From: Mycobacterium sp. E3198
GTDB lineage: Bacteria > Actinomycetota > Actinomycetes > Mycobacteriales > Mycobacteriaceae
DNA: 62,447 bases
Assembly (NCBI RefSeq): GCF_001667015.1
Contig: NZ_LZIS01000226.1
Span: 1-62,447 of the forward strand
Reading direction: 5' to 3'
A program made the position numbers and the translations under genes. Below are positions 36,346-49,267 of the stretch, piece by piece. The notes beneath the pieces were generated by a model. The model ran no database searches. It saw only the letters and a list, made by a program, of their open reading frames with translations, and was not told where the DNA came from. Position 1 is the first letter of the stretch. Each line of letters opens with the position of its first letter.

Positions 36346-37455
36346 TCAGCGTTTCCGCTTCTTCGGTCGCGCCCCGGGTCTCGGGGTCCGATTGGTTGGC
36401 CCGTCGTTGCGTGCCGCCGTGCCCGGCTTGTCCGGTTCCACCGTGTCCGCTGCCGCTTCGGTGGATCCGTCGGAGTCGGCATCCGCGCCGTCGTCGTTCC
36501 GCGCCGCGGAGCCGTTACCGCCGGCTGAGGCCTTGGGGTTGCGCTTCGGTTTCGCCCCCGGCGCGGGCGCGTTGGCCGCCCGCCGCTGGACGACTTCCTG
36601 CCTCTTGGCCTCGTCCTCTTTTTCGATCATGCCGAACACGTAGTGCTGCTGACCGAACGTCCAGATGTTGTTCGAGACCCAGTACATGATGATCGCGAGC
36701 GGCAGGAACGGCCCGCTGACGATCACACCCAGCGGAAAGACGTACAGCGCCAACTTGTTCATCATCGCGGTCTGCGGGTTGGCGGCGGCCTCGGGACTCT
36801 GGCGCGCCACCGAGGCGCGGCTGTTGAAGTAGGTCGCGATGCCCGCCAGGATCATCACCGGAGCGCCCACCGCGATCACCGCGGGACGGCTGAAGTGGGT
36901 GAAGGCGTCCAACCCGGCGTGTTGCGTCATGAACGCGCCGATCGGCGCACCGAACAGGTTGGCGTCCAGGAAGTGCGCCACGTCGGCCGGGCTGAAGACA
37001 TAGTTGCCCGTCGCCCGGTTCTGGGCCACCGACAGATGCGGCTGGCCGAAGCCTCCGGTGGTGCGGTTGAACGACCGCAAGACGTGATACAGGCCGAGGA
37101 ACACCGGGACCTGGGCGAGCATCGGCAGGCAGCCGAGGACCGGATTGAAGCCGTGCTCGCGCTGCAGCTTCTGCATTTCGAGCGCCATCCGCTGGCGGTC
37201 CTTGGAGTATTTCTTCTGCAGCGCCTTGATCTGCGGCTGCAACTCCTGCATCTGCCGGGTGGTGCGGATCTGGCGCACGAACGGCTTGTACAGCAGGGCC
37301 CGCAAGCTGAACACCAGGAACATCACCGACAGGGCCCAGGCGAAGAAGTTCGACGGTCCGAGCAACGCCGCGAACAACTTGTACCAAGCCCACATGATCC
37401 ACGACACCGGGTAGTAGATGATGTCGAGGCTGAAGAAATCAAACAAAAGATTCAC
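36346..37455 (-). CDS. yidC: YidC membrane protein insertase
   Basis: 369 residues, GTG start. Inserts membrane proteins, alone or with SecYEG. It has a first membrane helix (SLDIIYYPVSWIMWAWYKLF), a basic loop with the coiled coil (MQELQPQIKALQKKYSKDRQRMALEMQKLQREHG), then core helices with QVPVFLGLYHVLRSF and a basic C-terminal tail ending GARPKKRKR. The 5' end overlaps the yidD 3' end by 17 bases. Confidence 0.95.
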   Translation of the reverse strand: MNLLFDFFSLDIIYYPVSWIMWAWYKLFAALLGPSNFFAWALSVMFLVFSLRALLYKPFVRQIRTTRQMQELQPQIKALQKKYSKDRQRMALEMQKLQREHGFNPVLGCLPMLAQVPVFLGLYHVLRSFNRTTGGFGQPHLSVAQNRATGNYVFSPADVAHFLDANLFGAPIGAFMTQHAGLDAFTHFSRPAVIAVGAPVMILAGIATYFNSRASVARQSPEAAANPQTAMMNKLALYVFPLGVIVSGPFLPLAIIMYWVSNNIWTFGQQHYVFGMIEKEDEAKRQEVVQRRAANAPAPGAKPKRNPKASAGGNGSAARNDDGADADSDGSTEAAADTVEPDKPGTAARNDGPTNRTPRPGARPKKRKR

Positions 37456-37744
37456 TCTCCCGTTGCTCCGGCGCGGGGTCTCCCGCGGCGCCGGCGCCTT
37501 CGAAACTCGCCCGGCATGCGTGTCGATCCGGTATCGGATCCCATCCTCCCCGATGCCACGGACCGCACTTGGCGAGCCTGGCCGCGGCCAACCAGCTGCC
37601 CCGGATCAAGCCGTATTCCGTGAGAGCATCGACGGCGTACTGGCTACAGGTCGGCATGAAGCGACATGTCGCCGGGCGCAGCGGTGAGACCATGTGCCGG
37701 TACAGCTGGATCAAAAAGATCAATCCCCGCGCCACCCGGTTCAT
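37439..37744 (-). CDS. yidD: YidD membrane protein insertion efficiency factor
   Basis: 101 residues. The family signature is intact: an amphipathic N-terminus (RVARGLIFLIQLYRHMVSPL) and the CRFMPTCSQYAVDALTEYG core with its conserved Cys and Tyr residues, then GGWDPIP. It helps YidC-dependent insertion. It overlaps rnpA by 4 bases (ATGA) and yidC by 17. Confidence 0.92.
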   Translation of the reverse strand: MNRVARGLIFLIQLYRHMVSPLRPATCRFMPTCSQYAVDALTEYGLIRGSWLAAARLAKCGPWHRGGWDPIPDRHACRASFEGAGAAGDPAPEQRESESFV

Positions 37745-38097
37745 CGGTCGGTTCCCGCCGACTCGAAGGCGCGCCGCAACCCGCGCCGCAACTGTTGCTC
37801 CAGTCGCGCGGATGACACCTGGCGACTGCTCGGCAACGCCCGGATCACCACCCGGTCGGATGGCTGGAGATCCCCCAACATCGTTCGCGCGACGTGACGC
37901 AGCCGGCGGGCCACGCGATGGCGCTCCACCGCCGACCCGACGGTCTTGGCAATGATGAGGCCGACTCGAGGACCGTTGTCGTCTCCCGGATCGCGTCGCA
38001 TATGCACGACGACGTCCGGCTGCGCCGCACGCACCCCGTTCTTCACCGCGGCGTCAAACTCCGTTGACCGCCTCATGCGGTTGCGTGCGGGAAGCAC
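37741..38097 (-). CDS. rnpA: Ribonuclease P protein component
   Basis: 118 residues, GTG start. The basic RNP protein fold with MRRSTEFDAAVKNGVRA and the RNR-like stretch VGSAVERHRVARRLRHVAR is present. It assists RNase P RNA in 5' tRNA processing. The gene follows rpmH with a 23-base gap and overlaps yidD. Confidence 0.94.
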   Translation of the reverse strand: MLPARNRMRRSTEFDAAVKNGVRAAQPDVVVHMRRDPGDDNGPRVGLIIAKTVGSAVERHRVARRLRHVARTMLGDLQPSDRVVIRALPSSRQVSSARLEQQLRRGLRRAFESAGTDR

Positions 38098-38120
38098 CGC
38101 TGAAAAACCCGACGTTGCGA

Positions 38121-38264
38121 TCAGGCAGTCAACGCGCGGCGGCCTTTGCGGCGCCGGCTGGAGACGATCGATCGCCCGGCGCGGGTGCGCATCCGCAAGC
38201 GGAAGCCATGCACGCGGGCTCGGCGCCGGTTATTCGGCTGGAAGGTCCGCTTGCCCTTGGCCAC
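38121..38264 (-). CDS. rpmH: Ribosomal protein L34
   Basis: 47 residues, found by direct translation. It begins at GTG 38264 with GAGGAG upstream and reads MAKGKRTFQPNNRRRARVHG, the L34 signature, ending with the GRRALTA tail. Component of the large ribosomal subunit. It is the first gene of the minus-strand origin cluster, divergent from dnaA. Confidence 0.96.
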   Translation of the reverse strand: MAKGKRTFQPNNRRRARVHGFRLRMRTRAGRSIVSSRRRKGRRALTA

Positions 38265-38846
38265 GGCGTTCTCCTCGTCTTCGAACCATCCGGCCGCATT
38301 CGTCCGCGAGGCGGCCGGAGGTGGGTCTTGCTGCTGGCCGGCGCGGTCCCCGAGCGTTGTCCGGGTCGCAGCCGTATCGCCGACTTTCGGGCGACTGTTT
38401 GAGGGTACTGACGCGGGTTCGCTGGGTCAAACTTGGTCTCCCGCAACGGACCCAACTCACATATCCGCGAAAACGCAAGTTCTCGAAGAGGCCCTTGCGG
38501 CACCATAGGACGGCAAGCGATAAACAGGGCCCAGATGACCCTAAAGAGGCCGATTGGAATGCAGCAGAACTGTTGGCAGCCGAACGGAAAACTGTTAGCT
38601 TCGGGCAATGCCGTTTCAGAGTGGAGCGGCGCTCGACGACGAAGCGAGGATGGCGGATCGACTAGCTGTCTAGACGACCCACCCGGGTTGTCCTCAGCGC
38701 GGAGATCACGGGCCGTCGCCGGTAGGCTGCGGCTCGTTTACCATCATCCTGTCCACACCTGTGTATAACTATGTGGACAGTTGTTTCGTCACCAAGCGTG
38801 GCTGCCCCTCGACCCGGGATCTGCGAGAACCAGGGAGATTACGTCG
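38265..38846. promoter_or_regulatory. rpmH-dnaA intergenic region with promoters
   Basis: About 580 bases without a gene. It must hold the divergent promoters for rpmH (minus) and dnaA (plus). The 3' end has three DnaA-box-like 9-mers; the AT-richer part around 38480-38620 probably carries promoter elements, though I cannot fix a -10. Short open frames here are not credible genes. Confidence 0.6.
38749..38780. promoter_or_regulatory. DnaA-box cluster upstream of dnaA
   Basis: CTGTCCACA at 38749-38757, TTATACACA (reverse strand) at 38760-38768 and CTGTCCACA (reverse strand) at 38772-38780 all match the DnaA box closely. They lie about 70-100 bases upstream of the dnaA start, fit for autoregulation. 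Confidence 0.7.
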
Positions 38847-40394
38847 TTGACCGATGACCCCGGTTCAGGATTCACAACAGTTTGGAACGCGGTCGTCTCC
38901 GAGCTCAACGGCGAGTCGGCCTCGGAGGGGATGGCCGCCAATCGCACCGCCCTCGCCACCCCACTCACGCCTCAGCAAAGGGCATGGCTGAACCTCGTTC
39001 AGCCACTCACCATCGTTGAGGGATTCGCTCTGCTGTCGGTACCGAGCAGCTTCGTGCAGAACGAGATCGAACGCCACTTGCGCGCCCCGATCACCGACGC
39101 CCTGAGCCGCCGGCTCGGACAGCAGATCCAACTCGGGGTGCGCATCGCCCCACCCGCAGACGACGCCGACGACGCTGCCTTCGCCGCAGCGGAGCCCTTC
39201 CCGACCGGCCTGGACGAGCAATCCCCGGCAGACGATCCCGTCATCGACATGCCCGTCGACATCGACGAGGGTGACGAAAACGGTGAGATCGTCACCGCCG
39301 AGCAGAGCTGGCCGAACTACTTCACCGAACGGCCCCACGCTGCCGACCCGGCGATCGCCGGCGGAACCAGCCTCAACCGCCGATACACCTTCGACACCTT
39401 CGTCATCGGCGCCTCCAACCGGTTCGCGCACGCGGCCGCTCTGGCCATCGCCGAAGCCCCGGCCCGCGCCTACAATCCTCTGTTCATCTGGGGAGAATCC
39501 GGCCTCGGCAAGACTCATCTGCTGCACGCCGCCGGCAACTACGCGCAGCGGTTGTTCCCCGGCATGCGCGTCAAGTACGTCTCGACCGAGGAATTCACCA
39601 ACGACTTCATCAACTCACTGCGCGACGACCGCAAGGTCGCGTTCAAGCGCAGTTACCGCGATGTCGATGTGTTGCTGGTCGACGACATCCAGTTCATCGA
39701 GGGCAAAGAAGGTATCCAGGAGGAGTTCTTCCACACCTTCAACACGCTGCACAACGCCAACAAACAGATCGTCATCTCGTCTGACCGGCCGCCCAAGCAG
39801 CTGGCCACCCTCGAAGACCGACTGAGGACCCGGTTCGAGTGGGGCCTGATCACCGACGTGCAGCCTCCGGAACTGGAGACCCGCATCGCCATTCTGCGCA
39901 AGAAGGCACAGATGGAACGGCTGGCCGTGCCCGACGACGTCCTCGAGCTCATCGCCAGCAGCATCGAACGCAACATCCGCGAGCTCGAAGGCGCGCTGAT
40001 CCGGGTGACCGCGTTCGCGTCGCTGAACAAGACCCCGATCGATAAGGCTTTGGCGGAAATTGTCCTTCGCGACCTGATCGCCGACGCCAGCACCATGCAG
40101 ATCAGCGCGGCCACCATCATGGCCGCCACCGCCGAGTACTTCGACACCACCGTCGAGGAGTTGCGCGGACCCGGCAAGACACGGGCGCTGGCCCAGTCGC
40201 GCCAAATTGCGATGTACCTATGCCGTGAGCTGACCGACTTGTCGCTGCCCAAGATCGGCCAGGCGTTCGGCCGCGACCACACCACGGTCATGTACGCGCA
40301 ACGAAAGATCTTGTCCGAGATGGCCGAGCGCCGTGAGGTCTTCGATCACGTCAAGGAACTCACCACCCGCATCCGGCAGCGCTCCAAGCGCTGA
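38847..40394 (+). CDS. dnaA: DnaA replication initiator
   Basis: 515 residues from TTG 38847, where the protein aligns with the known start LTDDPGSGFTTVW and GGGAG lies upstream. Domain I (about 1-95) contains the helicase-interacting region; a variable acidic linker covers about 100-160. The AAA+ domain has Walker A GESGLGKTHLL (about residue 214) and Walker B VDVLLVDDIQF. Domain IV has the DnaA-box-binding helix GRDHTTVMYAQRKI. It starts replication at the oriC region that follows. Confidence 0.97.
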   Translation: MTDDPGSGFTTVWNAVVSELNGESASEGMAANRTALATPLTPQQRAWLNLVQPLTIVEGFALLSVPSSFVQNEIERHLRAPITDALSRRLGQQIQLGVRIAPPADDADDAAFAAAEPFPTGLDEQSPADDPVIDMPVDIDEGDENGEIVTAEQSWPNYFTERPHAADPAIAGGTSLNRRYTFDTFVIGASNRFAHAAALAIAEAPARAYNPLFIWGESGLGKTHLLHAAGNYAQRLFPGMRVKYVSTEEFTNDFINSLRDDRKVAFKRSYRDVDVLLVDDIQFIEGKEGIQEEFFHTFNTLHNANKQIVISSDRPPKQLATLEDRLRTRFEWGLITDVQPPELETRIAILRKKAQMERLAVPDDVLELIASSIERNIRELEGALIRVTAFASLNKTPIDKALAEIVLRDLIADASTMQISAATIMAATAEYFDTTVEELRGPGKTRALAQSRQIAMYLCRELTDLSLPKIGQAFGRDHTTVMYAQRKILSEMAERREVFDHVKELTTRIRQRSKR

Positions 40395-40866
40395 TTTCGG
40401 CCGTCCCCGCCAACTTTTTTCAAAAAACTTCTCACTCCCCTGTCACAGCCGTCACACCATCGCAGTGTGGGTAGCGCTGTGCACAAACCGTCCAAACACT
40501 GGTGCAGCAATGACGTCTACGTCCACATCCCGCCGCCATCCCCAGCGCCCCGCGGCCGCACACAGAGTTATCAACCGCGTCATCCACAACCGCACCGCTC
40601 GCCTAGCTGCGGCAAGGCCCGGCTGTCCCCAGATTGCACAGTCCTTATTACTAGTACTGAGATCTCTCCGTAGATTGTTCTTTGAAGAACAGCGCTGGGG
40701 ACGCGCGTCGCCGCGGTGCCACGTGACGCGTCGATGACGCCTTTTGTCGGGCGGTGCGATTAGCTTTCAAGATGGCCGCCGACGATCTACGGTTGTTCAG
40801 CGACCGCTAGCGACGGGCGGCTAGCCACTTGGATTTTTCGGAACACTCGGCACGTAAAGGGACGCT
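40395..40866. other. oriC: oriC, chromosomal replication origin
   Basis: The dnaA-dnaN intergenic region, 472 bases, the mycobacterial origin position. DnaA-box-like 9-mers include TTGTGCACA (reverse, 40478-40486), ACGTCCACA (40519-40527), TCATCCACA (40580-40588) and CTGTCCCCA (40623-40631), plus further partial matches. An AT-rich stretch at 40645-40690 is a candidate unwinding element, and a T6-C-A6 inverted repeat is at 40415-40427. The dnaN promoter is probably at the 3' end. Confidence 0.85.
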
Positions 40867-42066
40867 ATGGACGCGGCGACGACAACAGCTGGCCTCACCG
40901 ACTTGAAGTTTCGTCTGGTGCGAGAGTCTTTCGCCGACGCGGTGTCGTGGGTGGCGAAGAATCTGCCGACCAGGCCGGCGGTGCCGGTGCTGTCCGGGGT
41001 GCTGTTGTCCGGTTCCGATGAGGGACTGATGATTTCCGGGTTTGACTACGAGGTCTCCGCCGAAGCCCAGGTTGCGGCTGAAATAGCTTCTCCGGGAAGC
41101 GTTTTGGTATCCGGAAGGTTGTTGTCGGACATCACCCGGGCGTTGCCGAACAAGCCGGTGGATTTCTATGTGGACGGCAACCGGGTTGCGCTGACGTGCG
41201 GAAGCGCCCGCTTCTCGCTGCCGACGATGCCGGTCGAGGACTATCCGACGCTGCCCGCGCTGCCGGAAGGCACCGGGACCCTGCCGGCGGAACTGTTCGC
41301 CGAGGCGATCGGTCAGGTCGCCGTCGCCGCCGGCCGGGACGACACGTTGCCCATGTTGACCGGGATCCGGGTTGAGATTTCGGGCGACAAGGTGGTTTTG
41401 GCAGCGACCGATAGGTTCAGGTTGGCGGTTCGTGAGCTGACGTGGTCGGCGTTGTCGCCCGACATCGAAGCCGCGGTGCTGGTGCCGGCCAAGACGCTGG
41501 CCGAAGCGGCCAAAGCCGGGGCGGACGGGTCTGAGGTTCAACTGTCGCTGGGCGCCGGCGCGGGAGTCGGCAAGGACGGGTTGCTGGGCATCAGCGGCAA
41601 CGGCAAGCGAAGCACCACGCGGCTGCTGGACGCGGAGTTCCCCAAGTTTCGGCAGCTGTTGCCGGCCGAGCACACCGCCGTCGCCACCATCGACGTCGCC
41701 GAGCTGACCGAGGCGATCAAGCTCGTCGCCCTGGTCGCCGACCGGGGTGCGCAGGTGCGGATGGAATTCTCCGAGGGATCGCTGCGGCTTTCCGCGGGGG
41801 CCGATGACGTGGGTCGGGCCGAAGAAGACCTGCAGGTGGATTTCGTCGGCGAACCGCTGACGATCGCCTTCAATCCGACGTACCTGACCGACGGGCTCGC
41901 GTCGGTGCACTCGGACCGCGTGTCGTTCGGTTTCACGACGCCGGGCAAGCCCGCGTTGCTGCGCCCGGCCTCGGGCGACGACGCCTCCCCCAGCGGCAAC
42001 GGGCCGTTCGGCGCGTTGCCAACGGATTACGTGTACCTGTTGATGCCAGTTCGGTTGCCCGGGTAG
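40867..42066 (+). CDS. dnaN: DNA polymerase III beta sliding clamp
   Basis: 399 residues from ATG with AAAGGGA upstream. Three clamp domains in tandem; conserved stretches include NLPTRPAVPVLSGVLL, GRDDTLPMLTGIRVEI, LAATDRFRLAVREL and the C-terminal YVYLLMPVRLPG. It confers processivity on the replicative polymerase. recF begins immediately after the stop. Confidence 0.97.
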   Translation: MDAATTTAGLTDLKFRLVRESFADAVSWVAKNLPTRPAVPVLSGVLLSGSDEGLMISGFDYEVSAEAQVAAEIASPGSVLVSGRLLSDITRALPNKPVDFYVDGNRVALTCGSARFSLPTMPVEDYPTLPALPEGTGTLPAELFAEAIGQVAVAAGRDDTLPMLTGIRVEISGDKVVLAATDRFRLAVRELTWSALSPDIEAAVLVPAKTLAEAAKAGADGSEVQLSLGAGAGVGKDGLLGISGNGKRSTTRLLDAEFPKFRQLLPAEHTAVATIDVAELTEAIKLVALVADRGAQVRMEFSEGSLRLSAGADDVGRAEEDLQVDFVGEPLTIAFNPTYLTDGLASVHSDRVSFGFTTPGKPALLRPASGDDASPSGNGPFGALPTDYVYLLMPVRLPG

Positions 42067-43224
42067 GTGTACGTCCGGCATTTGGGACTGCGTGATTTCC
42101 GGTCCTGGGCGGTCGCCGACCTCGAGTTGCAGCCGGGCCGGACGGTATTCGTCGGGCCCAACGGCTTTGGAAAGACGAATCTCATTGAGGCGCTGTGGTT
42201 TTCGACCACCTTGGCTTCACATCGGGTCGGGACGGACGCGCCGCTGATCCGGGCCGGCGCCGAGCGCGCGGTGGTCTCGACGATCGTCGTCAACGAGGGT
42301 AGGGAATGCGCGGTCGACTTGGAGATCGCGGCGGGCCGCGCCAACAAGGCGCGGCTGAATCGGTCGCCGGTGCGTAGCACGCGCGAGGTGGTGGGGGTGC
42401 TGCGCGCGGTGCTGTTTGCGCCCGAGGACCTGGCTTTGGTGCGCGGCGACCCGTCGGATCGGCGCCGCTACCTCGATGATCTGGCGACCGTGCGCCGGCC
42501 CGCGATCGCCGGGGTGCGCGCCGACTACGACAAGGTGCTGCGGCAGCGGACGGCGCTGTTGAAGTCCCTGTCCGGCGCCCGTTACCGGGGGGACCGAAGC
42601 GCCCTGGACACCCTCGACGTGTGGGACAGCCGGCTGGCCGAGCACGGCGCGGCCCTGATGGCCGCGCGGATCGATCTGGTGAACGAGGTGGCGCCCGAGG
42701 TGGAGAAGGCTTACCAGCTGGTGGCGCCCGGATCGCGGCCCGCCTCCGTCGCGTATCGCGCAAGCCTCGGGGAACACAACTCAAAAGACTTCGACGGCAC
42801 CGACCGCGAATTCCTGGAAGCCGCCCTGTTGGCAGCCCTGTCGGCGCGCCGTGACGCCGAACTGGAACGCGGGATGTGTCTGGTGGGTCCGCACCGCGAC
42901 GACCTGGAGTTGCGGCTGGGCGACCAACCCGCGAAAGGCTTTGCCAGCCACGGGGAATCGTGGTCGTTCGCGGTGTCCCTGCGGTTGGCGGCGTACGAAC
43001 TGTTGCGGGCCGACGGCACCGAACCCGTGTTGTTGCTCGATGACGTGTTCGCCGAACTCGACGCCACGCGCCGTCGCGCGTTGGCGTCGGTGGCCGAGTC
43101 GGCCGAGCAGGTGTTGGTGACCGCGGCGGTGCCGGAAGACATTCCGGCGGACTGGGACGCTAGGCGGGTGCACATCGATATGCGCGACGACGACTCGGGC
43201 CGGATGTCGGAGGTGAGTTTATGA
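42067..43224 (+). CDS. recF: RecF recombination protein
   Basis: 385 residues, GTG start directly after the dnaN stop. It has an SMC-like ATPase head: Walker A GPNGFGKTNLIEAL near residue 35, and the signature and Walker B region near VLLLDDVFAELDATRR. RecF loads RecA at gaps with RecO and RecR. The stop overlaps the start of dciA. Confidence 0.95.
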   Translation: MYVRHLGLRDFRSWAVADLELQPGRTVFVGPNGFGKTNLIEALWFSTTLASHRVGTDAPLIRAGAERAVVSTIVVNEGRECAVDLEIAAGRANKARLNRSPVRSTREVVGVLRAVLFAPEDLALVRGDPSDRRRYLDDLATVRRPAIAGVRADYDKVLRQRTALLKSLSGARYRGDRSALDTLDVWDSRLAEHGAALMAARIDLVNEVAPEVEKAYQLVAPGSRPASVAYRASLGEHNSKDFDGTDREFLEAALLAALSARRDAELERGMCLVGPHRDDLELRLGDQPAKGFASHGESWSFAVSLRLAAYELLRADGTEPVLLLDDVFAELDATRRRALASVAESAEQVLVTAAVPEDIPADWDARRVHIDMRDDDSGRMSEVSL

Positions 43225-43775
43225 CCGGCGCAGGAGGCGGGGAAGAGCTCGACCGGATGGGAGGGTTGACCGGGATTGATCTGGTGCGGCGCACGCTCGA
43301 GGAGGCGCGCGCCGCCGCGCGGGCCCAGGGTAAGGACGCCGGTCGCGGCCGGTCGGCCCCGGCGGTGCCGCGGCGCCTGGCGGGGCAGCGACGCAGCTGG
43401 TCGGGTCCGGGGCCCGACGGACGGGATCCGCAACCGCTGGGCCGGCTGGCGCGTGACCTGGCGAAAAAGCGCGGTTGGTCGACGCACGTTGCCGAGGGCA
43501 CGGTGCTGGGCCACTGGACCTCGGTGGTGGGCCACCAGATCGCCGACCACGCGACCCCGACTGCGCTCAGCGACGGTGTGCTCAGCGTGACGGCGGAATC
43601 GACCGCCTGGGCGACCCAGCTGCGGATGATTCAGGCGCAGCTCTTGGCCAAGATCGCCGCGGCGGTGGGCAACGGCGTCGTGACCTCGCTGAAAATCACC
43701 GGGCCGGCCGCACCGTCCTGGCGTAAGGGCCCACGTCACATCGCCGGGCGGGGGCCGCGCGACACCTACGGCTGA
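43221..43775 (+). CDS. dciA: DciA, replicative helicase loader/interactor (Rv0004 homologue)
   Basis: 184 residues from an ATG overlapping the recF stop. A basic, disordered N-terminal part precedes the DUF721 domain (LARDLAKKRGWSTHVAEGTVLGHW through LLAKIAAAVGNGVVTSLKITGP). DciA interacts with DnaB and supports its loading in bacteria lacking DnaC. Its place beside dnaA, dnaN and recF suits a replication role. Confidence 0.9.
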   Translation: MTGAGGGEELDRMGGLTGIDLVRRTLEEARAAARAQGKDAGRGRSAPAVPRRLAGQRRSWSGPGPDGRDPQPLGRLARDLAKKRGWSTHVAEGTVLGHWTSVVGHQIADHATPTALSDGVLSVTAESTAWATQLRMIQAQLLAKIAAAVGNGVVTSLKITGPAAPSWRKGPRHIAGRGPRDTYG

Positions 43776-44029
43776 GGCGATCCGATGCCCAAAACATCCC
43801 CAGCCGCGCGTCTATCAACAGGCGCCTGAGAGCCGCCAGAACGGAACGGACTTACATAACGCACGTCGGGACGCGCCCGGAACTCGGAAATCGTGCGCAC
43901 GGCGCGGTTAGCTGGGTAGAAACGCGCCCAGAGAATCGGTACGGGGGGTCCTTCACGGTAGAGTGGTGGGATGCGACTGTCGCGGTGACCGAACCGCCCG
44001 CATGAAACCCCGAGGAGAGCATTCCGACC
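43776..44029 (+). promoter_or_regulatory. gyrBA upstream region
   Basis: About 250 bases between dciA and gyrB. A plausible SigA -10 (TAGAGT) is at 43959-43964, and GAGGAG lies about 12 bases before the GTG of gyrB. In mycobacteria this region carries the main, supercoiling-responsive gyr promoter. I cannot fix the -35. Confidence 0.4.
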
Positions 44030-46063
44030 GTGGCTGCCCAGAAGAAGAAGCCCCAAGAAGGATACGGCGCTTCGTCCATCACCGTGCTCGAAGGGCTGGA
44101 GGCCGTTCGCAAACGCCCGGGCATGTATATCGGCTCCACCGGTGAGCGTGGCTTACACCACCTCATCTGGGAGGTGGTCGACAACTCGGTGGACGAGGCG
44201 ATGGCAGGTTACGCGACGCAGGTCGACGTCCGGCTGCTCGACGACGGCAGCGTGGAAGTCGCGGACAACGGGCGCGGCATTCCCGTGGCGATGCACGCGA
44301 CCGGCGCCCCGACCGTCGACGTCGTGATGACCCAGCTGCACGCCGGCGGGAAGTTCGGCGGCGAGAACAGCGGCTACAACGTCAGCGGTGGCTTGCACGG
44401 CGTCGGCGTATCGGTGGTCAACGCGCTGTCCACCCGGCTCGAGGTCGACATCAAGCGCGACGGCCACGAGTGGTCGCAGTTCTATGACCACGCCGTTCCC
44501 GGAACCCTCAAGGAGGGCGAGGCCACCAAGAAGACCGGAACCACCATCCGATTCTGGGCGGACCCCGACATCTTCGAAACCACCCACTACGACTTCGAGA
44601 CGGTGGCCCGCCGGCTGCAGGAAATGGCGTTCCTGAACAAGGGTCTGACCATCAACCTCACCGACGAGCGGGTGGAGCAGGACGAGGTCGTCGAAGAGGT
44701 CGTCAGCGACACCGCCGAGGCACCCAAGAGTGCCGAAGAAAAGGCGGCCGAATCGACCGCGCCGCACAAGGTCAAGCGCCGCACCTTCCACTACCCCGGC
44801 GGCCTGGTGGACTTCGTCAAGCACATCAACCGCACCAAGAGCCCGATCCAACAGAGCGTCATCGACTTCGACGGAAAAGGCACCGGCCACGAGGTCGAAA
44901 TCGCCATGCAGTGGAACGGCGGCTATTCGGAATCGGTGCACACCTTCGCCAACACAATCAACACCCACGAGGGCGGCACGCACGAGGAGGGCTTCCGCAG
45001 CGCGCTGACCTCGGTGGTGAACAAGTACGCCAAAGACAAGAAACTGCTCAAGGACAAAGACCCCAACCTCACCGGTGACGACATCCGGGAGGGCCTGGCC
45101 GCCGTCATCTCCGTCAAGGTGAGCGAGCCGCAGTTCGAGGGGCAGACCAAGACCAAGCTGGGCAACACCGAGGTCAAGTCGTTCGTGCAGAAGGTGTGCA
45201 ACGAACAGCTGACGCACTGGTTCGAGGCCAACCCCTCGGAGGCGAAAACCGTTGTCAACAAGGCGGTCTCGTCGGCGCAGGCGCGAATCGCGGCGCGCAA
45301 GGCGCGGGAGCTGGTGCGCCGCAAGAGCGCGACCGACCTGGGCGGGTTGCCGGGCAAGCTCGCCGACTGCCGCTCCACCGACCCGCGAAAGTCCGAACTG
45401 TATGTGGTCGAGGGTGATTCGGCCGGCGGCTCGGCCAAGAGCGGCCGCGATTCGATGTTCCAGGCCATCCTCCCGTTGCGCGGCAAGATCATCAACGTCG
45501 AAAAGGCGCGCATCGACCGGGTGCTGAAGAACACCGAAGTCCAGGCGATCATCACCGCGCTCGGCACCGGGATCCACGACGAGTTCGACCTCAGCAAGCT
45601 GCGCTACCACAAGATCGTGCTGATGGCCGACGCCGACGTTGACGGCCAACACATTTCGACGTTGCTGTTGACGTTGTTGTTCCGCTTCATGCGGCCGCTG
45701 ATCGAGAACGGGCACGTGTTCTTGGCGCAGCCGCCGCTGTACAAGTTGAAGTGGCAGCGCACCGATCCTGAGTTCGCCTACTCCGACCGCGAGCGCGACG
45801 GACTGCTGGAGGCCGGGCTGAAGGCCGGGAAGAAGATCAACAAGGAAGACGGCATCCAGCGCTACAAGGGTCTGGGCGAGATGGACGCCAAGGAATTGTG
45901 GGAGACCACGATGGACCCGTCCGTGCGGGTGTTGCGCCAAGTCACCCTGGACGACGCGGCGGCCGCCGACGAGCTGTTCTCCATTTTGATGGGCGAGGAT
46001 GTCGACGCGCGCCGCAGCTTTATCACCCGCAACGCCAAGGACGTTCGCTTCCTGGATGTGTGA
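44030..46063 (+). CDS. gyrB: DNA gyrase subunit B
   Basis: 677 residues, GTG start, matching the about 675 of the reannotated M. tuberculosis protein. The GHKL ATPase domain has RKRPGMYIGSTGERGLHHL, EVVDNSVDEAMAG and the GGLHGVGVSVVNALS motif. The C-terminal TOPRIM region has VEGDSAGGSAK (about residue 461), LPLRGKIINVEKA and DADVDGQHI. It supplies energy for supercoiling with GyrA. An acidic/charged insertion lies near residues 220-245. Confidence 0.97.
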   Translation: MAAQKKKPQEGYGASSITVLEGLEAVRKRPGMYIGSTGERGLHHLIWEVVDNSVDEAMAGYATQVDVRLLDDGSVEVADNGRGIPVAMHATGAPTVDVVMTQLHAGGKFGGENSGYNVSGGLHGVGVSVVNALSTRLEVDIKRDGHEWSQFYDHAVPGTLKEGEATKKTGTTIRFWADPDIFETTHYDFETVARRLQEMAFLNKGLTINLTDERVEQDEVVEEVVSDTAEAPKSAEEKAAESTAPHKVKRRTFHYPGGLVDFVKHINRTKSPIQQSVIDFDGKGTGHEVEIAMQWNGGYSESVHTFANTINTHEGGTHEEGFRSALTSVVNKYAKDKKLLKDKDPNLTGDDIREGLAAVISVKVSEPQFEGQTKTKLGNTEVKSFVQKVCNEQLTHWFEANPSEAKTVVNKAVSSAQARIAARKARELVRRKSATDLGGLPGKLADCRSTDPRKSELYVVEGDSAGGSAKSGRDSMFQAILPLRGKIINVEKARIDRVLKNTEVQAIITALGTGIHDEFDLSKLRYHKIVLMADADVDGQHISTLLLTLLFRFMRPLIENGHVFLAQPPLYKLKWQRTDPEFAYSDRERDGLLEAGLKAGKKINKEDGIQRYKGLGEMDAKELWETTMDPSVRVLRQVTLDDAAAADELFSILMGEDVDARRSFITRNAKDVRFLDV

Positions 46064-46096
46064 TGAATCAGGCACTCCGAAACAAACGAGGAATAG

Positions 46097-49189
<3,093 letters not shown>

Positions 49190-49267
49190 GGCTTAAACTC
49201 GGTCCGACCAGACATAATCCAACAGCCACCGCGCAGGCGGCCATCGCAAAAGATCTAAGGAGTCGGG

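Noticed and set aside
40415..40427. T6-C-A6 inverted repeat after dnaA as a terminator
   Set aside because: A pure A/T stem with a one-base loop is not a stable terminator; more likely just AT-rich origin DNA.
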